Of a stretch of 64,000 nt of DNA, positions 41,548 to 51,143 are shown piece after piece. The notes under the pieces were generated by a model. The model made no database searches. It had not been told where the DNA came from and saw nothing but the letters and a program-made list of their open reading frames with translations. Where the stretch lies: positions 147,589 through 211,588 of the forward strand of contig NZ_JAUZDX010000011.1 in the NCBI RefSeq assembly GCF_030704685.1, in the 5' to 3' direction. The DNA is from Acidovorax sp. A1169 (GTDB taxonomy: Bacteria; Pseudomonadota; Gammaproteobacteria; Burkholderiales; Burkholderiaceae_C). Position numbers and translations under genes: made by a program. Each line of letters begins with the position of its first letter. Position 1 is the first letter of the stretch.

Positions 41548-43316
41548 AACCCAACCTCCCTCCCTCTGAACTGCGTCAGGCGATTTCCTCGCTGAGGCCC
41601 TTTTTCGTGCGCTCCGGCTGGTTCAGCGTCTTCTCCAGTCTGCTGGTGCTGGCGCCTTCCGTGTACATGCTGGAAGTCTATGACCGGGTGGTGAACACGC
41701 GCAACCACCTTACGCTGGTGATGCTCACGCTGCTGGTGCTGGGGGCCTACGTGCTGATGGAGGTGCTGGAATGGGCGCGCAGTGAGGTGATGCGCTCTGC
41801 CAGCGTAGAGCTTGATCACCGCATGAGCGGGCGTGTCTTCGGCGCCATCTTCGAAGCCAGCCTCAAGCGCCTGCCCGGGGGGTCCCAGCAGCCGCTGAAT
41901 GACTTCCGGATGGTGCGCGACTTTCTGTACTCCCCAGCACTGCTGGCCGTCATGGAGGCCCCCATCGCACTGGTGATGATGGTGCTCCTGTTCATGATCA
42001 GCCCGGTGTTGGGCTGGGCAGCGCTCGCCTTCGGGGTATTGCAGGTGATCGTGGCTTGGTTCAACGAACGTGCCACCAAGCCGCCGCTGATGCAGGCCAA
42101 TGGCAGCTCGATTGCTGCGCAGCAGTATGCCGACGGCGCCCTGCGCAATGCCGAGGTGATCGAGTCCATGGGCATGCTGCGCGACACGCACAAGCGCTGG
42201 CAGAACAAGCAGCGCGATTTCCTGCGCCTGCAGGCGCTGGCATCCGAGCGCGCAGGCGGTTTTCAGGCGCTCTCCAAGTTCGTGCAGAACACCTTGAGTT
42301 CGCTGCTGCTGGGGCTGGGTGCCTGGCTGCTTTTGCGCAACGAACTCAATGGCGGCGCGGGGATGATGATCGTCGCGTCCATCCTGGGCGGGCGCATGCT
42401 GGCCCCTTTGGTCCAGGTGGTGACGCAGTGGCAGACGGTTGTGAACGTGCGGGATGCCTGGATGCGGTTGGACCAGTTGCTGACAGCCCTGCCTGCTGCT
42501 TCGGTGAACATGGCCCTGCCTGCACCGCGGGGCGCGCTCCAGGTCGAGCAACTGATTGCATCGGCGCCTGGCAACCCTGCCCATATCCTGCGCGGAGTGG
42601 CTTTCGCATTGAATCCCGGCGAAGTTCTGGTGGTGGTGGGGCCATCGGCCTCGGGCAAGACCACACTGGCCCGCTTGCTGGTGGGCTTGTGGCCTGCGGC
42701 CGGGGGCAAGGTGCGGCTCGACGGCGCTGACGTGTACACCTGGAACAAGGCGGAACTGGGCCCGTACATGGGCTATCTGCCCCAAGGCGTGGAACTGTTC
42801 GAGGGCACGTTGGCCGAGAACATCGCCCGGTTTGGCAAGGTCGATATGGTCAAGGTGGAAGCTGCAGCCCGCGCGGTCGGCCTGCACGAGTTCATCCTGT
42901 CCCTGCCGCACGGCTACGACAACCCCGTGGGCTCCGATGGTGCCCGGCTATCGGGTGGCCAGCGCCAGCGTGTGGGGCTGGCCCGCGCACTGTACGACGA
43001 CCCGGTGTTCGTGGTGCTGGACGAACCCAATTCCAGTCTCGACGAACAGGGCGATGCGGCGCTGGCGCATGCCATCCAGGCGGCCAAGGCGCGCGGCACC
43101 ACCTTCGTCATCATGACCCACCGCACCAGCGTGCTGGCCGTGGCCGACAAGATGCTGGTGCTGCGCGACGGGCTGCAGCAGGTCTTCGGACCGCGCGACG
43201 AGGTCATTGCTGCCTTGAACCAGGCTGCACAACAGCAGGCCCAGGCACAGGCCCAGTCGGCACAAGCACGGCAGGCAACGCCGCAAGGTTCGGCGCCTGC
43301 GCTGGCTGCATCCTGA
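41544..43316 (+). CDS. Type I secretion ABC transporter, first of two
   Basis: 590 residues of the PrtD/RsaD/LapB-like class: membrane domain with about six spans (1-310), then an ATPase with Walker A GPSASGKTT, signature LSGGQRQR, Walker B VFVVLDEP and H-loop MTHRT. No N-terminal peptidase or C39-like domain is present, as usual for exporters of RTX proteins. The C-terminal tail of about 40 residues is Gln/Ala-rich. It is coupled by ATGA to the TnpB-like gene and followed after 19 bp by a second transporter gene of the same class. Confidence 0.9.
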   Translation: MKPNLPPSELRQAISSLRPFFVRSGWFSVFSSLLVLAPSVYMLEVYDRVVNTRNHLTLVMLTLLVLGAYVLMEVLEWARSEVMRSASVELDHRMSGRVFGAIFEASLKRLPGGSQQPLNDFRMVRDFLYSPALLAVMEAPIALVMMVLLFMISPVLGWAALAFGVLQVIVAWFNERATKPPLMQANGSSIAAQQYADGALRNAEVIESMGMLRDTHKRWQNKQRDFLRLQALASERAGGFQALSKFVQNTLSSLLLGLGAWLLLRNELNGGAGMMIVASILGGRMLAPLVQVVTQWQTVVNVRDAWMRLDQLLTALPAASVNMALPAPRGALQVEQLIASAPGNPAHILRGVAFALNPGEVLVVVGPSASGKTTLARLLVGLWPAAGGKVRLDGADVYTWNKAELGPYMGYLPQGVELFEGTLAENIARFGKVDMVKVEAAARAVGLHEFILSLPHGYDNPVGSDGARLSGGQRQRVGLARALYDDPVFVVLDEPNSSLDEQGDAALAHAIQAAKARGTTFVIMTHRTSVLAVADKMLVLRDGLQQVFGPRDEVIAALNQAAQQQAQAQAQSAQARQATPQGSAPALAAS

Positions 43317-43335
43317 TATCCACGCGAGTCCATTC

Positions 43336-45090
43336 ATGAAGAAAACTGGTTTTTTCCACCGCAGCGAGCTCACCGAGGCGCTGTGGACCTTCCGGCGGGA
43401 GTTCATCGTGGTCGGCATCTTCAGCATGGTGGCCAATGTGCTCATGCTGGCGCCCACCATGTACATGCTGCAGGTCTTTGACCGCGTCATGTCCAGCCGC
43501 AGCGAGCTGACCCTGATCGTCATGTCGCTCATCACGCTGTTCTTTTTCATCGTGATGGCGTTTGCCGAGTGGATGCGATCGCGCGTGCTCGTGCATGCCG
43601 GCCTGCGCCTGGATGGGGTGCTCAGCACCCGTGTCTTCAACGCCAGTTTCGAGGCCCGCCTGAGCCAGACCGGGGCCTCGGTGGTGCGCGCATTCACCGA
43701 CCTCATCCAGATCCGCCAGTTCCTCACGGGCAATGGCATTTTGGCGTTTTTCGACATTCCGTGGGCTCCTATCTACCTGGCCGTGCTGTTCTTTCTGCAC
43801 CCCGTGCTGGGCTATGCGGCGCTGGTCTTCGCCGCAATCCAGGGTGCGTTGGCATGGTTTGGCCACCGCCATACCGTAGCGCCATCGGAAGCCGCATCCA
43901 AGGCCACATCGGAATCGGGTGCCTATCTGCAAAGCAAGCTGCGCAATGCGGAGGCGCTGGAGTCCATGGGCATGGTGCACAACCTGCGCCCCCACTGGGC
44001 CAAGCGCCATGCAAAGGCCCTGGAGCTGCATGGCCAGGCCCAGGCGCTCACGCACCGTATCAGTGCCTGGAGCAAGCTCATCCGCTACAGCCAGCAGTCG
44101 CTGGCACTCGGTATTGGCGCTTTGCTGGTGATCGACGGCCAGCTGTCGCCAGGGGGCATGATTGCCGCCAACGTGCTCATGGGGCGTGCACTGGCGCCCA
44201 TCGACATGCTGGTCGGCACCTGGCGCAGCTTTATCGGTGCACGCAGCGCTTTCGAGCGCCTGGAGGATCTGCTGCGCACACACCCCGAACGTGATACGGC
44301 ACTTTCCCGCGTTGCTCCCAAGGGGGATGTTGTGGTGCGCGGGCTGGTGGCAACGGCTCCCGGTCGGCCGCTGCCCATTCTCAAGGGCGTGAGTACGGCA
44401 GCCCCAGCGGGAACGGTGACCGTGGTCCTGGGCCCTTCGGGGTCGGGCAAGTCCACCCTGGCGCGCTGCCTGATGGGCATCTGGCCCGGTGCGTCGGGCG
44501 AGGTGCTGCTCGATGGTTTGCCCATCGATGGCTGGGACCGCATGGAGCTGGGTCCGTACCTGGGTTACCTGCCGCAGGACATCGAGCTCTTCGAGGGATC
44601 CATTGCCGAGAACATTGCGCGCTTCGGGCAGGTCGATCCCGAAAAAGTCATTGCCGCAGCGCGCAGCGCGGGCCTGCACGAAATGATCCTGCGCTTTCCC
44701 AAGGGCTATGACACGCCCATCGGCGAGGCGGGCAATCTCCTCTCCGGCGGCCAGCGCCAACGCGTGGGCCTGGCGCGTGCCATGTATGGCGATCCGGTGA
44801 TGGTGGTGCTTGATGAACCCAACGCCAACCTGGACGACGTGGGCGAAGCCGCCCTGGTTCGCGCGGTGCAGGAACTCAAGTCCAAGGGGTGCACGGTATT
44901 CCTGATCACGCACCGGCCCGGGATCCTGGCCGTTGCAGACCGGCTGCTGGTCCTTCAGGACGGCGCGGTGGTGGCCGACGGGCCGCGTGACGCGGTGCTG
45001 GACGCCCTGCGCGCGGGCCATGCCGCCGCTGCTGCGCAGTCTTCGCCTCCGGCTGCGACCTCGGGCGGGCTGCAGCCCGTGCCCGCATGA
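43336..45090 (+). CDS. Type I secretion ABC transporter, second of two
   Basis: 584 residues with the same layout as its upstream neighbour: six-span domain, Walker A GPSGSGKST, LSGGQRQR, VMVVLDEP, H-loop ITHRP. Both ATPases look intact, so the pair could form a heterodimer or serve different substrates. The two proteins are clearly related but diverged well beyond a recent duplication. Confidence 0.9.
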   Translation: MKKTGFFHRSELTEALWTFRREFIVVGIFSMVANVLMLAPTMYMLQVFDRVMSSRSELTLIVMSLITLFFFIVMAFAEWMRSRVLVHAGLRLDGVLSTRVFNASFEARLSQTGASVVRAFTDLIQIRQFLTGNGILAFFDIPWAPIYLAVLFFLHPVLGYAALVFAAIQGALAWFGHRHTVAPSEAASKATSESGAYLQSKLRNAEALESMGMVHNLRPHWAKRHAKALELHGQAQALTHRISAWSKLIRYSQQSLALGIGALLVIDGQLSPGGMIAANVLMGRALAPIDMLVGTWRSFIGARSAFERLEDLLRTHPERDTALSRVAPKGDVVVRGLVATAPGRPLPILKGVSTAAPAGTVTVVLGPSGSGKSTLARCLMGIWPGASGEVLLDGLPIDGWDRMELGPYLGYLPQDIELFEGSIAENIARFGQVDPEKVIAAARSAGLHEMILRFPKGYDTPIGEAGNLLSGGQRQRVGLARAMYGDPVMVVLDEPNANLDDVGEAALVRAVQELKSKGCTVFLITHRPGILAVADRLLVLQDGAVVADGPRDAVLDALRAGHAAAAAQSSPPAATSGGLQPVPA

Positions 45091-45147
45091 GCGCGGCGCC
45101 AACGCTGCACTTCGTTTTATTGATGCCTCTTTCTGTCGGGTACTGAC

Positions 45148-46509
45148 ATGGTCAAATCATTGTTTCCTTTGAATAAGAAGCCGGATCCATCGCTGGACGG
45201 CAACGACGCCGTGGCGCTTCCCGCAGCCGGGGACTCCGGCCGTGCCGGGCGCATGGGCTTGTGGGCGCTGGCCATCGGTTTTGGCGGGTTCCTGCTGTGG
45301 GCGTCTCTGGCACCGCTGGACGAAGGGGTGCCGGCTGCCGGTATCGTTGCCATCGATACCAAGCGCAAGGCGGTACAGCACCTGAGTGGCGGCATCGTCA
45401 AGGAGGTGCTGGTGCGCGAAGGCGATGAGGTGAAGGAAGGCCAGTTGCTGATCCGCCTGGACTCGGCCGTGGCACGGGCCAACTACGAGTCCGTGCGCCA
45501 ACGCTACCTGGGGCTGCGGGCCATGCAGGGGCGCCTGCTGGCCGAGCAGGGCGGCCTGGCCAGTATCAGCTTCCATGCCGACCTGCAGGCCGCAGGCTCC
45601 GACCCGCTGATCCGCCAGCAGATGCAGAACCAGGAGCAGCTGTTCATGACGCGGCGCAGCCTGTTGCGCTCCGACCTGCAATCCATCGAGGAAAGCATCC
45701 AGGGCCAGGAAGGCCTGCTGCAGGCCTATGACGGCATGCTGGCCAGCCGCAAGAGCCAGTTGTCGCTGATCAATGAAGAGTTGGGCAATCTGCGTGGTCT
45801 GGTCAAGGAAGGCTATGCACCACGCAACCGCCAGCTGGAGATGGAGCGCATGGTCGCCGACTCCACGACGGGGATTGCCGATCTTCAGGGCAATACCATC
45901 CGTGCGCGCCGTACCATTGGTGAGTTGCGCCAGCGCGCCCTGTCGCGCCAGCAGGAATACCGCAAAGAGGTGGAAACCCAGTTGGCCGAGGTCAGCCGCG
46001 AAGTGCTGTCGGACAACGAAAAACTGCATGCCGTCACCGACGACCTGGGCCGCACCGAGATCAAGGCGCCAGCCTCTGGCCAAGTGGTGAGTCTGGCCAT
46101 CCAGACCGTGGGCGGTGTGATTGCACCCGGGCAAAAGCTCATGGACATCGTGCCCAAGGATGCCTCGCTGCTGCTGGAGGCGCATGTGGCCCCGCACCTG
46201 ATCGACCGTGTGCATTCCGAGCTGCCGGTGGATGTGCGGTTCTCTTCCTTCGCCCACTCGCCCCAGTTGGTGGTGGACGGCAAGGTGGTGTCCATCTCCG
46301 CCGACCTGCTGGTCGAGCCGCAGACCAATGTGAGCTACTACCTGGCGCGCATCCAGGTGACGCCGGAAGGCATGAAGAAGTTGGGCAAGCGCCAGTTGCA
46401 ACCGGGCATGCCCGTGGAAGTCATCTTCAAGACCGGCGAACGCTCGATGCTGACCTACCTGCTGCACCCGCTGACCAAGCGGCTGGCGGCGTCCATGACC
46501 GAGGAGTGA
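45148..46509 (+). CDS. HlyD-family periplasmic adaptor of type I secretion
   Basis: 453 residues: a cytoplasmic N terminus of about 30 residues, one membrane span (GLWALAIGFGGFLLWASL, about 36-55), barrel-sandwich halves around IVAIDTKRKAVQHLSGGIVKEVLVREGDEV and ASGQVVSLAIQTVGGVIAPGQ, and a long coiled-coil hairpin (about 100-300) between. It ends in a beta-barrel part with QPGMPVEVIFKTGERS, the family's C-terminal signature. It bridges the ABC pair and the TolC-like protein and is encoded between them. Confidence 0.92.
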   Translation: MVKSLFPLNKKPDPSLDGNDAVALPAAGDSGRAGRMGLWALAIGFGGFLLWASLAPLDEGVPAAGIVAIDTKRKAVQHLSGGIVKEVLVREGDEVKEGQLLIRLDSAVARANYESVRQRYLGLRAMQGRLLAEQGGLASISFHADLQAAGSDPLIRQQMQNQEQLFMTRRSLLRSDLQSIEESIQGQEGLLQAYDGMLASRKSQLSLINEELGNLRGLVKEGYAPRNRQLEMERMVADSTTGIADLQGNTIRARRTIGELRQRALSRQQEYRKEVETQLAEVSREVLSDNEKLHAVTDDLGRTEIKAPASGQVVSLAIQTVGGVIAPGQKLMDIVPKDASLLLEAHVAPHLIDRVHSELPVDVRFSSFAHSPQLVVDGKVVSISADLLVEPQTNVSYYLARIQVTPEGMKKLGKRQLQPGMPVEVIFKTGERSMLTYLLHPLTKRLAASMTEE

Positions 46510-46513
46510 TGCA

Positions 46514-47899
46514 ATGACTTTGCAATATGCCATCCTGCCTGCGGGCAGCGCCCGGCGCGGATATGCATCCCGCCTGACCTGCATGGCCGCTGCCGTGGCC
46601 GGGCTGCTGGCGGCCGCGCCCGCCTGGTCCATCGACCTTCGCCAGGCCTATGAAGCCGCGCTGGCCAATGATGCGACCATCCGCTCCTCGCGTGCCGCGG
46701 CCGATGCCAACCGCGAGCAACTGCCCCAGGCAAAAGCGCAGCGGCTACCCAACGTCTCTTTCTCAGCGGGTCGCAACAAGAACGACCTCACCAGCGATAC
46801 CCAGAACGTTCTGGGTCAACCCGTCACCACGGAGAACAAGTACTACAGCGGCAACCAGGGGCTGACCATTCGCCAGCCGCTGTACCGCCCGTTCATCGGC
46901 GCGCTGGTCAAGCAGGCCGAGGCGCTGGTGAAGGATGCGGATGCCACGCTGGAAAGCGCGGAGCAGAGCCTCGTGGTGCGTGTGGGCGAAGCCTACTTCG
47001 AAGCCCTGCTGGCCGAGGAGCAACTCGCTCTTGTCAGCTCGCAGAAGAGCACCTACACCACCCAGCTCGATGCGGCCAAGAAGGGCTTTGCGGCCGGTAG
47101 TGGCACGCGCACCGACATCGACGAGGCCCAGGCCCGGCTGGACCTGACCTATGCGCAGGAGCTCGAAGTCCAGCAGAACGTGGAATTCACCCGTCGCAAG
47201 CTGGAGACCATCACGGGGCAGCCTTTGGGCACCCTCGCGCGGCTGGATCTGGCGCGTTTCACCCCCGGGGCGCCTACCCCCAGCCTGGTGGAAGACTGGA
47301 TTGCCCGTGCCGAGCAGGCCAGCCCTGACGTGAAGGCCCTGCGCGCCCGGCTGGAGGCCTCGACCTTCGAGATAGACAAGGCCAAGGCCGGGCACAAGCC
47401 TACGCTGGATGCGGTGGCGCAGTGGTCGCGCAACAGCAGCGACAGCGTGACCAACGTGAATTCGCGCTATGACAACAAGTCCATAGGCCTGCAACTGACC
47501 GTTCCGATCTATGCCGGTGGCTATGTCAACTCCACCGTGCGCCAGGCCGTCGCCAGTGCCGAGCGGGCCCGTGAGCTGCTGGAGGCCACGCGCCTGGACC
47601 TGAGCGTACGGGTGCACCGCGAGTTTCGCGGCATGACCGAGGGCGTGCTGCGCATCAGCGCCCTGGAGCAGGCCGTGCGCTCGGCCGAGCAGGCCGTGCT
47701 GTCCAACCAGATGTCGTTCAAGGCCGGCGCCCGCACCACGCTCGACGTGTTGAACGCCGAGCAGCAAAAGACCACGGCGCTGCGCGATCTGGCCCAGGCC
47801 CGCTATCTGTACGTGGCCTCCCGCCTGCGCCTGCAATCCCTGGCGGGGGACGAGCGTGCGGCCAGCGTATCGGAAATCAATGCCTGGCTGGCCCTCTGA
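46514..47899 (+). CDS. TolC-family outer-membrane channel of type I secretion
   Basis: 461 residues. Signal peptide through about residue 36 (LLAAAPAWS). Two structurally repeated halves: IDLRQAYEAALANDATIRSSRAAADANREQLPQAKAQRLPNVSFS and, in the second half, ASPDVKALRARLEASTFEIDKAKAGHKPTLDAVAQ. KSIGLQLTVPIYAGGYVNSTVRQA is the typical second-strand region. It follows the adaptor gene by four bases and completes the exporter. I see no convincing T-rich terminator after it. Confidence 0.92.
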   Translation: MTLQYAILPAGSARRGYASRLTCMAAAVAGLLAAAPAWSIDLRQAYEAALANDATIRSSRAAADANREQLPQAKAQRLPNVSFSAGRNKNDLTSDTQNVLGQPVTTENKYYSGNQGLTIRQPLYRPFIGALVKQAEALVKDADATLESAEQSLVVRVGEAYFEALLAEEQLALVSSQKSTYTTQLDAAKKGFAAGSGTRTDIDEAQARLDLTYAQELEVQQNVEFTRRKLETITGQPLGTLARLDLARFTPGAPTPSLVEDWIARAEQASPDVKALRARLEASTFEIDKAKAGHKPTLDAVAQWSRNSSDSVTNVNSRYDNKSIGLQLTVPIYAGGYVNSTVRQAVASAERARELLEATRLDLSVRVHREFRGMTEGVLRISALEQAVRSAEQAVLSNQMSFKAGARTTLDVLNAEQQKTTALRDLAQARYLYVASRLRLQSLAGDERAASVSEINAWLAL

Positions 47900-48023
47900 C
47901 CCGCAGCCGTAGCCCCGCAAATGCCTCGCTTGCCTGCCTTCCCTGGCGAGTGAGCGAGGTCGTTCGCGGCGTGCCTCATTGGAAGCGAGACGCATTTCTA
48001 TTGTGTGATGCCCGGACGGATTG

Positions 48024-48039
48024 TGTGACCGGCGGCACG
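48024..48039. promoter_or_regulatory. Weaker CRP-type site upstream of the WecA/MraY-like gene
   Basis: TGTGA-CCGGCG-GCACG: a full left half and three of five positions in the right half. A second TGTGA lies 20 bp upstream at 48004-48008. In a 196-bp gap, 57 bp before the ATG. Confidence 0.35.
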
Positions 48040-48095
48040 CCGGGGTACATGAGGTTACGCAACGACACGGTCCCTGCAGTTACGATTGGCGCCTC

Positions 48096-49196
48096 ATGAT
48101 CTGGTTGTCTGTGGTGGGTTTTCTGGTGGCGGCGATGGCTGCAGGGTTCGTCGTACGCTGGGTGCGGGGTCATGCATCTGCGTACGGCAATGGCATGCCC
48201 CAGCGCTTTCACATGGGGGACGTACCGCGGTTGGGGGGCGCAGCCTTGCTGCTGGGCTTGGCAAGCGCCTGGGGCCTGGGCATGCTGCAGTCTTTCCTGG
48301 GCGACCCCGGTTCCCTGCGGCTCGGTTGGTGGGTTGGCAGCTGGTTGCTGGTGCTCTTGCCCGCCGTGCTCGGCGGCATTGCCGAGGACATGACCCAGCG
48401 GCTGGCCGTGCGCTACCGCCTGGCGCTGACTGGCGCCTCGGGGGTCCTGGCCATCTTCCTGCTGGATCTTTCCGTTCCCCGCATCGGCCTGCCCTGGGTC
48501 GACATGCTGCTGTCGGCCTGCCCCTGGCTGGGCCTGGCCATTGTGGTGCTGGCCGTGGCGGGCCTGCCCCACGCCTTCAACATCATCGACGGCTACAACG
48601 GCCTGGCCGGCATGGTCGCCATCATTGTCTGCCTGGCCCTGGCCCACGTGGCCCTGCAGGTGGGGGACCGCTCCCTGGCGGCGCTGCTGGTCACGACCGC
48701 AGCCGCCACGGGGGGCTTTCTGGTGTGGAACTACCCGCGAGGCATGCTGTTTGCCGGCGATGGCGGGGCCTATGTATGGGGCGTCGTCATTGCCCTGGCC
48801 AGTATCTCCCTGGTACAGCGCAATGCCGATGTCTCTCCCTGGTTCCCCATGCTGCTCTTGATCTACCCGGTCTGGGAGACCGTGTTCTCGATCTACCGCA
48901 AGGCGGTGCGCGGCGTCTCGCCCGGGGTGGCCGACGCCCTGCATTTCCATCAGCTGATCTACCGGCGCATTGTGCGCGGCGTTTTCCACGACGACGAGTC
49001 GCGCCGCGTGCTCATGCGCAACAACCGCACCTCGCCCTACCTGTGGGGCTTCACGCTGCTCACCGTGGTGCCCGCCATCCTGTTCTGGAACAACACATTG
49101 GTGCTGATGGGTTTCTGCTGGCTTTTCGTCATCAGCTACGTGGTGGCGTACCTGGCCATCGTGCGCTTCAAGGTACCTGACTGGTTACGCAGGTGA
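48096..49196 (+). CDS. WecA/MraY-family undecaprenyl-phosphate sugar-1-phosphate transferase
   Basis: 366 residues with about ten membrane spans. Family marks: PRLGG near the N terminus, GGIAEDMTQRLAVRYRL (in place of the usual DD-containing loop), FNIIDGYNGLAGM with the catalytic Asp, FAGDGGAYVWG, and DALHFHQLIYRR matching the HIHH-like motif. The enzyme moves a sugar phosphate onto undecaprenyl phosphate to start O-antigen or another glycan. It could start the polysaccharide exported by the Wzm/Wzt pair at the other end of the window; WecA-type initiation is usual for ABC-exported O-antigens. It stands alone. Confidence 0.85.
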   Translation: MIWLSVVGFLVAAMAAGFVVRWVRGHASAYGNGMPQRFHMGDVPRLGGAALLLGLASAWGLGMLQSFLGDPGSLRLGWWVGSWLLVLLPAVLGGIAEDMTQRLAVRYRLALTGASGVLAIFLLDLSVPRIGLPWVDMLLSACPWLGLAIVVLAVAGLPHAFNIIDGYNGLAGMVAIIVCLALAHVALQVGDRSLAALLVTTAAATGGFLVWNYPRGMLFAGDGGAYVWGVVIALASISLVQRNADVSPWFPMLLLIYPVWETVFSIYRKAVRGVSPGVADALHFHQLIYRRIVRGVFHDDESRRVLMRNNRTSPYLWGFTLLTVVPAILFWNNTLVLMGFCWLFVISYVVAYLAIVRFKVPDWLRR

Positions 49197-49440
49197 GCAC
49201 CCCCTGAGTCGCTTCGCACCTCGGTGTCACCGCCAGAGACGGTGGCTCTTCGGGCACGTCCAAACCTGCGCAGGCAGGCTTGGAGCCGCGGCCCTCAGCC
49301 CCTCTCTCGCATTGCTGCGCAATGCGGGAGGGGGACGCTCCCAGCGCGGCGGGGCGGCCCTTGCGCGGGAGCACTGGCTCGGGACATGCCAGTTTCAAAG
49401 GCTGTGACGGTGGACTACGCATTGGACAACGGAATCCGCG
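49197..49440. repeat. Intergenic repeat-like region with a long hairpin
   Basis: The 318-bp gap before argB has no gene. Most of it (about 49197-49440) looks like an intergenic element I remember as frequent in Acidovorax-type genomes; this is recollection, not a search. It contains a near-perfect stem, CCCCTCTCTCGCATTGC (49299-49315) with GCAATGCGGGAGGGG (49319-49333), and G/C-rich flanks. The argB promoter probably lies in the last 75 bp, where a weak TTGCAA / CACAAT pair with 19-bp spacing can be seen. Confidence 0.5.
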
Positions 49441-49514
49441 GGTAATGCTTGCAAGACCTGCCCGCGAATGCGGCACAATTTGCGCATCCTCGTTTTCTCT
49501 TGATGGCACGCCCC

Positions 49515-50405
49515 ATGACCGATCTTCTCTCGATTGCGCCCCGCGACAAGGCTGAAATACTGGCCCAGGCGCTGCCCTATATCCGCAAGTTCCATGGCAA
49601 GACCATTGTCATCAAGTACGGCGGCAACGCCATGACCGACCCGGCCCTGCAGGCCGACTTCGCCGAAGACGTGGTGCTGCTCAAGCTCGTGGGCATGAAC
49701 CCTGTGGTGGTGCACGGTGGCGGCCCACAGATCGAGACGGCCCTGAACCGCCTGGGCAAGAAGGGCGAGTTCATCCAGGGCATGCGCGTGACCGACGCCG
49801 AAACCATGGAAGTGGTGGAGTGGGTGCTGGCCGGCGAAGTGCAGCAGGACATCGTGGGCCTTATCAACCAGGCCGGCGGCAAGGCCGTGGGTCTCACGGG
49901 GCGCGATGGAGGCATGATCCGCGCACAGAAGCTCAAACTGCTCGATACCAAGGACCCGAGCATCGAGCATGACGTGGGCCAGGTGGGCGACATCCTCTCC
50001 ATCGACCCCAGCGTGGTCAAGGCGCTGCAGGACGATGCTTTCATCCCCGTGATCAGCCCCATCGGCTTCGGCGAAAACAACGAGAGCTACAACATCAATG
50101 CCGACGTGGTCGCCAGCAAGCTGGCCACCGTGCTCCAGGCCGAGAAGCTGATGCTCCTGACCAACACCCCCGGTGTGCTGGACAAGCAGGGCAAGCTGCT
50201 CACCGACCTGACGGCGCGCGAGATCGATGCCCTGTTTGCCGATGGCACCATCTCCGGCGGCATGCTGCCCAAGATCGCCGGCGCGCTGGACGCGGCCAAG
50301 GCGGGTGTTCACGCCGTGCACATCATCGACGGTCGCGTACCCCATGCCATGCTGCTCGAAATCCTGACTGACCAGGCCTACGGCACGATGATCCGCAGCC
50401 ATTGA
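49515..50405 (+). CDS. argB: Acetylglutamate kinase
   Basis: 296 residues from ATG at 49515 ([20 protein letters not shown], the usual start of beta-proteobacterial ArgB); ATG at 49503 is possible. It phosphorylates N-acetylglutamate, the second step of arginine synthesis, in the cytoplasm. Marks: [10 protein letters not shown] with the catalytic Lys, [11 protein letters not shown], the arginine-sensitive N-terminal helix, and [23 protein letters not shown] with the second catalytic Lys. Full family length. A two-component system follows after 16 bp. Confidence 0.95.
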   Translation: MTDLLSIAPRDKAEILAQALPYIRKFHGKTIVIKYGGNAMTDPALQADFAEDVVLLKLVGMNPVVVHGGGPQIETALNRLGKKGEFIQGMRVTDAETMEVVEWVLAGEVQQDIVGLINQAGGKAVGLTGRDGGMIRAQKLKLLDTKDPSIEHDVGQVGDILSIDPSVVKALQDDAFIPVISPIGFGENNESYNINADVVASKLATVLQAEKLMLLTNTPGVLDKQGKLLTDLTAREIDALFADGTISGGMLPKIAGALDAAKAGVHAVHIIDGRVPHAMLLEILTDQAYGTMIRSH

Positions 50406-50421
50406 TGATCCTGGTGACGGC

Positions 50422-51114
50422 ATGAGACTGCTGCTGGTCGAAGACGACGTGATGGTGGCCAGCGGCATCAAGCTGGGGCTGTCCGATGCCGGCTATGCGG
50501 TCGATTGGGTTGGCAGCGGCGAGCGCGCCGAAGAGGTGCTGCGCGTCGAATCCTTCGATGCCGCCATCATCGACATCGGCCTGCCGGCCATGGACGGGCT
50601 TGAGCTCACGCGGCGCCTGCGCCGCCCGGACATGGCCAGTCCGTCGATGCCGGTGCTGATACTCACTGCGCGCGATGCCTTGCATGACCGCGTACAGGGC
50701 CTGGACCTGGGGGCCGACGACTACATGGTCAAGCCCTTCGAACTGCCCGAGCTGCTGGCGCGGCTGCGGGCCCTGCTGCGCCGTTCGCAGGCTGCCACCA
50801 CCGCCGTGCTCAGCTTCGGGCCCCTGGAGCTCGACACGGCAGGCCGGCGTGCCAGCATTCGATCCGATACCGGTGAGCAGGTGATCGAACTCGGTCCGCG
50901 CGAATGGACGGTGCTCGAATACCTGCTCATCAATGCGCCCAAGCCTGCCAGCAAGGACAAGCTGCTGCAGGCGCTCACCGGCTGGGACAAGGAGATCACG
51001 CCCAACGCGGTCGAGGTGTATGTATCCCGCCTGCGCGGCAAGCTGGAGCCGCATGGCGTGGCGCTGCGCTCCATCCGGGGGTTCGGTTACCGGCTCGAAC
51101 TCCAGGCCGGCTGA
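50422..51114 (+). CDS. OmpR-family response regulator
   Basis: 230 residues. Receiver domain with the acidic pair LLVEDD, phospho-acceptor Asp in AAIIDIGLPAMDG (about 52), LTAR and the KPF lysine. A winged-helix DNA-binding domain ends RGKLEPHGVALRSIRGFGYRLE. It resembles QseB/TctD-type regulators. It pairs with the kinase starting 29 bp downstream. Target genes are not visible from sequence. Confidence 0.9.
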   Translation: MRLLLVEDDVMVASGIKLGLSDAGYAVDWVGSGERAEEVLRVESFDAAIIDIGLPAMDGLELTRRLRRPDMASPSMPVLILTARDALHDRVQGLDLGADDYMVKPFELPELLARLRALLRRSQAATTAVLSFGPLELDTAGRRASIRSDTGEQVIELGPREWTVLEYLLINAPKPASKDKLLQALTGWDKEITPNAVEVYVSRLRGKLEPHGVALRSIRGFGYRLELQAG

Positions 51115-51143
51115 ACCCTTTTTTTCTTGGCGCTGCCCTGACC

